Of a stretch of 64,000 bases of DNA, positions 62,561 to 64,000 are shown one piece after another; the first letter of the stretch is position 1, and the number at the start of each line of letters is the position of its first letter. The DNA is from Intrasporangium oryzae NRRL B-24470. Lineage in GTDB: Bacteria > Actinomycetota > Actinomycetes > Actinomycetales > Dermatophilaceae. The DNA is taken from contig NZ_AWSA01000006.1 in assembly GCF_000576595.1 (NCBI RefSeq), positions 1 to 64,000 of the forward strand, read 5' to 3'. A program made the position numbers and the translations under genes. The notes under the pieces are model-generated. The model made no database searches. It saw only the letters and a list, made by a program, of their open reading frames with translations, and was not told the origin of the DNA.

Positions 62561-63814
62561 ATGGATCCCGCAGACGCCGGCCCCCGGGACGCGCTCGACA
62601 CCTCGGACGGCAGACCATCTCGTGACGCCCGCCCCGCGCTGCGCCCCCTGCCTCCGGTCTGGCTCATGGCCCTCGCCCTCGTGGCGGTCGCGGCGAACCT
62701 CCGCGTCGCCATCACGAGCGTGCCGCCCCTCCTCGACACCATCTCGGCCGACCTCGGCCTCAGCCACGCGGCGGCCGGCGCGCTGACGACGCTGCCGGTC
62801 CTCTGCATGGGCCTCTTCGCGCCGGTCGCGAGCCGGATCGCGCACCGGTTGGGGGCGGTCGCCGCCGTGCTCGCCGCGGCCGCGGCGATCCTCGCCGGGA
62901 CAGCGAGCCGGTTCGCCGGGGGCAACGTGGTCGTGCTCTATGCCGGCACCTTCCTCGCGGGCGTCGGCATCGCCCTCGCCGGCACCCTCCTCCCCCGCCT
63001 CGTCAAGACCTTCTTCCCGCCGGCACGGGCGGGCCTCGTCACGGGTCTCTACATGTTCGCGATGATGTTCGGGGCGGCGCTCAGCTCGGCCGTGTCGGTG
63101 CCGCTGGCCGACCGACTCGGCTCGTGGCAGGCCTCGTTGGGGTCGTGGTCGGTCCTCGCGCTCGTCGGGGTCCTCGCCTGGGCTCCCTTCACGCACCGGG
63201 CCAACCCGCACCACACGCGCGGCGAGGAGGGGCCCGGCCGCCTGCCGTGGGGACACCCCACCGCGTGGCTCGTCGCGGGCTATCTCGCCCTCCAGTCGTG
63301 GTCGTTCTACTCGGCCGTCACCTGGCTCGCGCCGACGTATGTCGAGCTCGGCTGGACCCGGACGTCGGCCGGGTACCTCGCCGCGGTCTTCAGCGGCTCG
63401 CAGATCGTCTCCGGGCTCATGGGTCCCGTTCTCAGCGACCGGGTCGCCGACATGCGCCGGCTGCTCCTGCCGGCGGCCCTGCTCGGCATCGTCGGCACCC
63501 TCGGCATCCATCTCGCGCCGCTCGCCTCGCCCTGGCTCTGGGCCCTCGTCACCGGGCTCGGCCAGGGTGCAGCCTTCTCCCTCGCCCTCGTGCTTCTTGT
63601 CCGGTATGCACGGACCCCGGAGGCGAGCGGGCGCCTCACGGGGATGGCCTTTCTCGTCTCCTACAGCATCGCGTCGGTCGGGCCCCTCGCGATGGGTCTC
63701 GTCCGCGACGTCACCGGCGGCCTCTCCCCGGTCTGGCTCATCCTCGCCGTCATCGGCGCCGTGCAGGCGCTCGTCGTCCTCCGGCTGCGGCCCGACCTCG
63801 ACCGCGTCGACTGA
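62561..63814 (+). CDS. MFS transporter, CynX/NimT family
   Basis: 417 residues with twelve helices. The N-terminal 30 residues are polar. NLRVAITSVPPLLDTISADLGLSHAAAGALTTLPVL is the hallmark of the CynX/NimT family, whose best-known members move cyanate, nitroimidazoles or other small anions. The ATG follows the kinase stop after 3 bp and has GAGGA nearby; a TACCCT box 7 nt upstream might give an internal leaderless start. Substrate unknown. Confidence 0.9.
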   Translation: MDPADAGPRDALDTSDGRPSRDARPALRPLPPVWLMALALVAVAANLRVAITSVPPLLDTISADLGLSHAAAGALTTLPVLCMGLFAPVASRIAHRLGAVAAVLAAAAAILAGTASRFAGGNVVVLYAGTFLAGVGIALAGTLLPRLVKTFFPPARAGLVTGLYMFAMMFGAALSSAVSVPLADRLGSWQASLGSWSVLALVGVLAWAPFTHRANPHHTRGEEGPGRLPWGHPTAWLVAGYLALQSWSFYSAVTWLAPTYVELGWTRTSAGYLAAVFSGSQIVSGLMGPVLSDRVADMRRLLLPAALLGIVGTLGIHLAPLASPWLWALVTGLGQGAAFSLALVLLVRYARTPEASGRLTGMAFLVSYSIASVGPLAMGLVRDVTGGLSPVWLILAVIGAVQALVVLRLRPDLDRVD

Positions 63815-63834
63815 CCCCACCGGACCTGACGAGC

Positions 63835-63853
63835 AGCCGGCACGCCGCCGGCT
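63835..63853. terminator. Small hairpin between convergent genes
   Basis: AGCCGGC and GCCGGCT form a 7-bp perfect stem with a 5-nt loop between the CynX-like and cupin gene ends. Confidence 0.45.
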
Positions 63854-63873
63854 CAGCGCGATCGCGTCGAGGC

Positions 63874-64000
63874 TCAGCCGAGCTTGGCGACGGTCAGGAG
63901 CACCGCCGAGTCCTCGATCGCCTCGAGCGCGTGCCGAACCGTGGGGACGACGAGCAGGTCGCCCGGCGACCCCTCCCAGGCGTCGTCGCCGGCGACGAGA
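63874..64000 (-). CDS. Cupin-domain protein, C-terminal part (runs off the right edge)
   Basis: The last 41 residues are visible: LVAGDDAWEGSPGDLLVVP followed by TVRHALEAIEDSAVLL and a short end. This matches the second cupin motif (GDLLVVPxxxxH), a small beta-barrel that binds a metal. The rest of the gene, including the first motif, is outside the window, so function cannot be given. Confidence 0.75.
   Translation of the reverse strand, partial: LVAGDDAWEGSPGDLLVVPTVRHALEAIEDSAVLLTVAKLG

Overview
The window looks like one contiguous piece of chromosome from a high-GC Gram-positive bacterium (Actinomycetota). I would place it in Micrococcales, perhaps Intrasporangiaceae-like, but that placement is inference from gene content and style. 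The supporting signs are about 70% GC, strong G/C bias at third codon positions, long antisense shadow frames, many GTG starts, a PdtaR-type ANTAR regulator, a CoaE-GrpB fusion, the gene order hisI-trpE-trpM-trpC-trpB-trpA-lgt-gltB-gltD-pyk, and many start codons 6-7 nt after a TANNNT box (leaderless transcripts). I see no prophage, transposase, CRISPR array or restriction system.

Layout. 1-6 kb: an unknown four-helix membrane protein, an NlpC/P60 peptidase coupled to an EamA exporter, an MFS exporter behind a MerR-type promoter with a 19-bp spacer, and a TerC-family protein behind a yybP-ykoY (Mn2+) riboswitch. 6-13 kb: uvrB with a YjbR/MmcQ partner, a lipoate-ligase-like protein, coaE-grpB, an F420/FMN-type PPOX protein, a divergent TetR/SnoaL pair around a palindromic operator, and a glycerophosphodiesterase. 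13-31 kb: a cell-envelope region interrupted by rpsA. It holds three paralogous membrane acyltransferases, a DUF3068 protein divergent from one of them, a 2OG-Fe(II) oxygenase, a GT2-methyltransferase fusion, a GT-C-like membrane protein, a GT4 glycosyltransferase, an AftD-like membrane protein overlapping a DUF2613 micro-gene, another methyltransferase and a Wzx-like flippase. Its make-up recalls the mycobacterial Rv0224c-Rv0236 neighbourhood and suggests assembly, decoration and export of a lipid-linked envelope glycan.

31-43 kb: polA divergent from a hotdog thioesterase, a GNAT protein, a complete branched-chain amino acid ABC operon (livKHMGF order), the ANTAR regulator, tRNA-Leu(CAA) and pyk. 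42.7-55.9 kb: glutamate synthase (gltBD), lgt and the tryptophan genes, headed by trpE and hisI. trpD, trpG and a separate trpF/hisA are not in the window. 56-64 kb: a heterodimeric ABC exporter with one apparently degenerate ATP site, a GNAT protein, a TIGR03085 protein, hisF divergent from a small P-loop kinase, a CynX-like MFS transporter and the end of a cupin gene.

The strongest unexplained signal is an octamer, CGGCATAC/GTATGCCG. I count 30 exact copies, plus two copies of the 7-mer core, against roughly two to six expected by chance. About a third lie in the roughly 6% of the window that is intergenic, including a perfect 36-bp palindrome after pyk. No intergenic gap exceeds about 250 bp.
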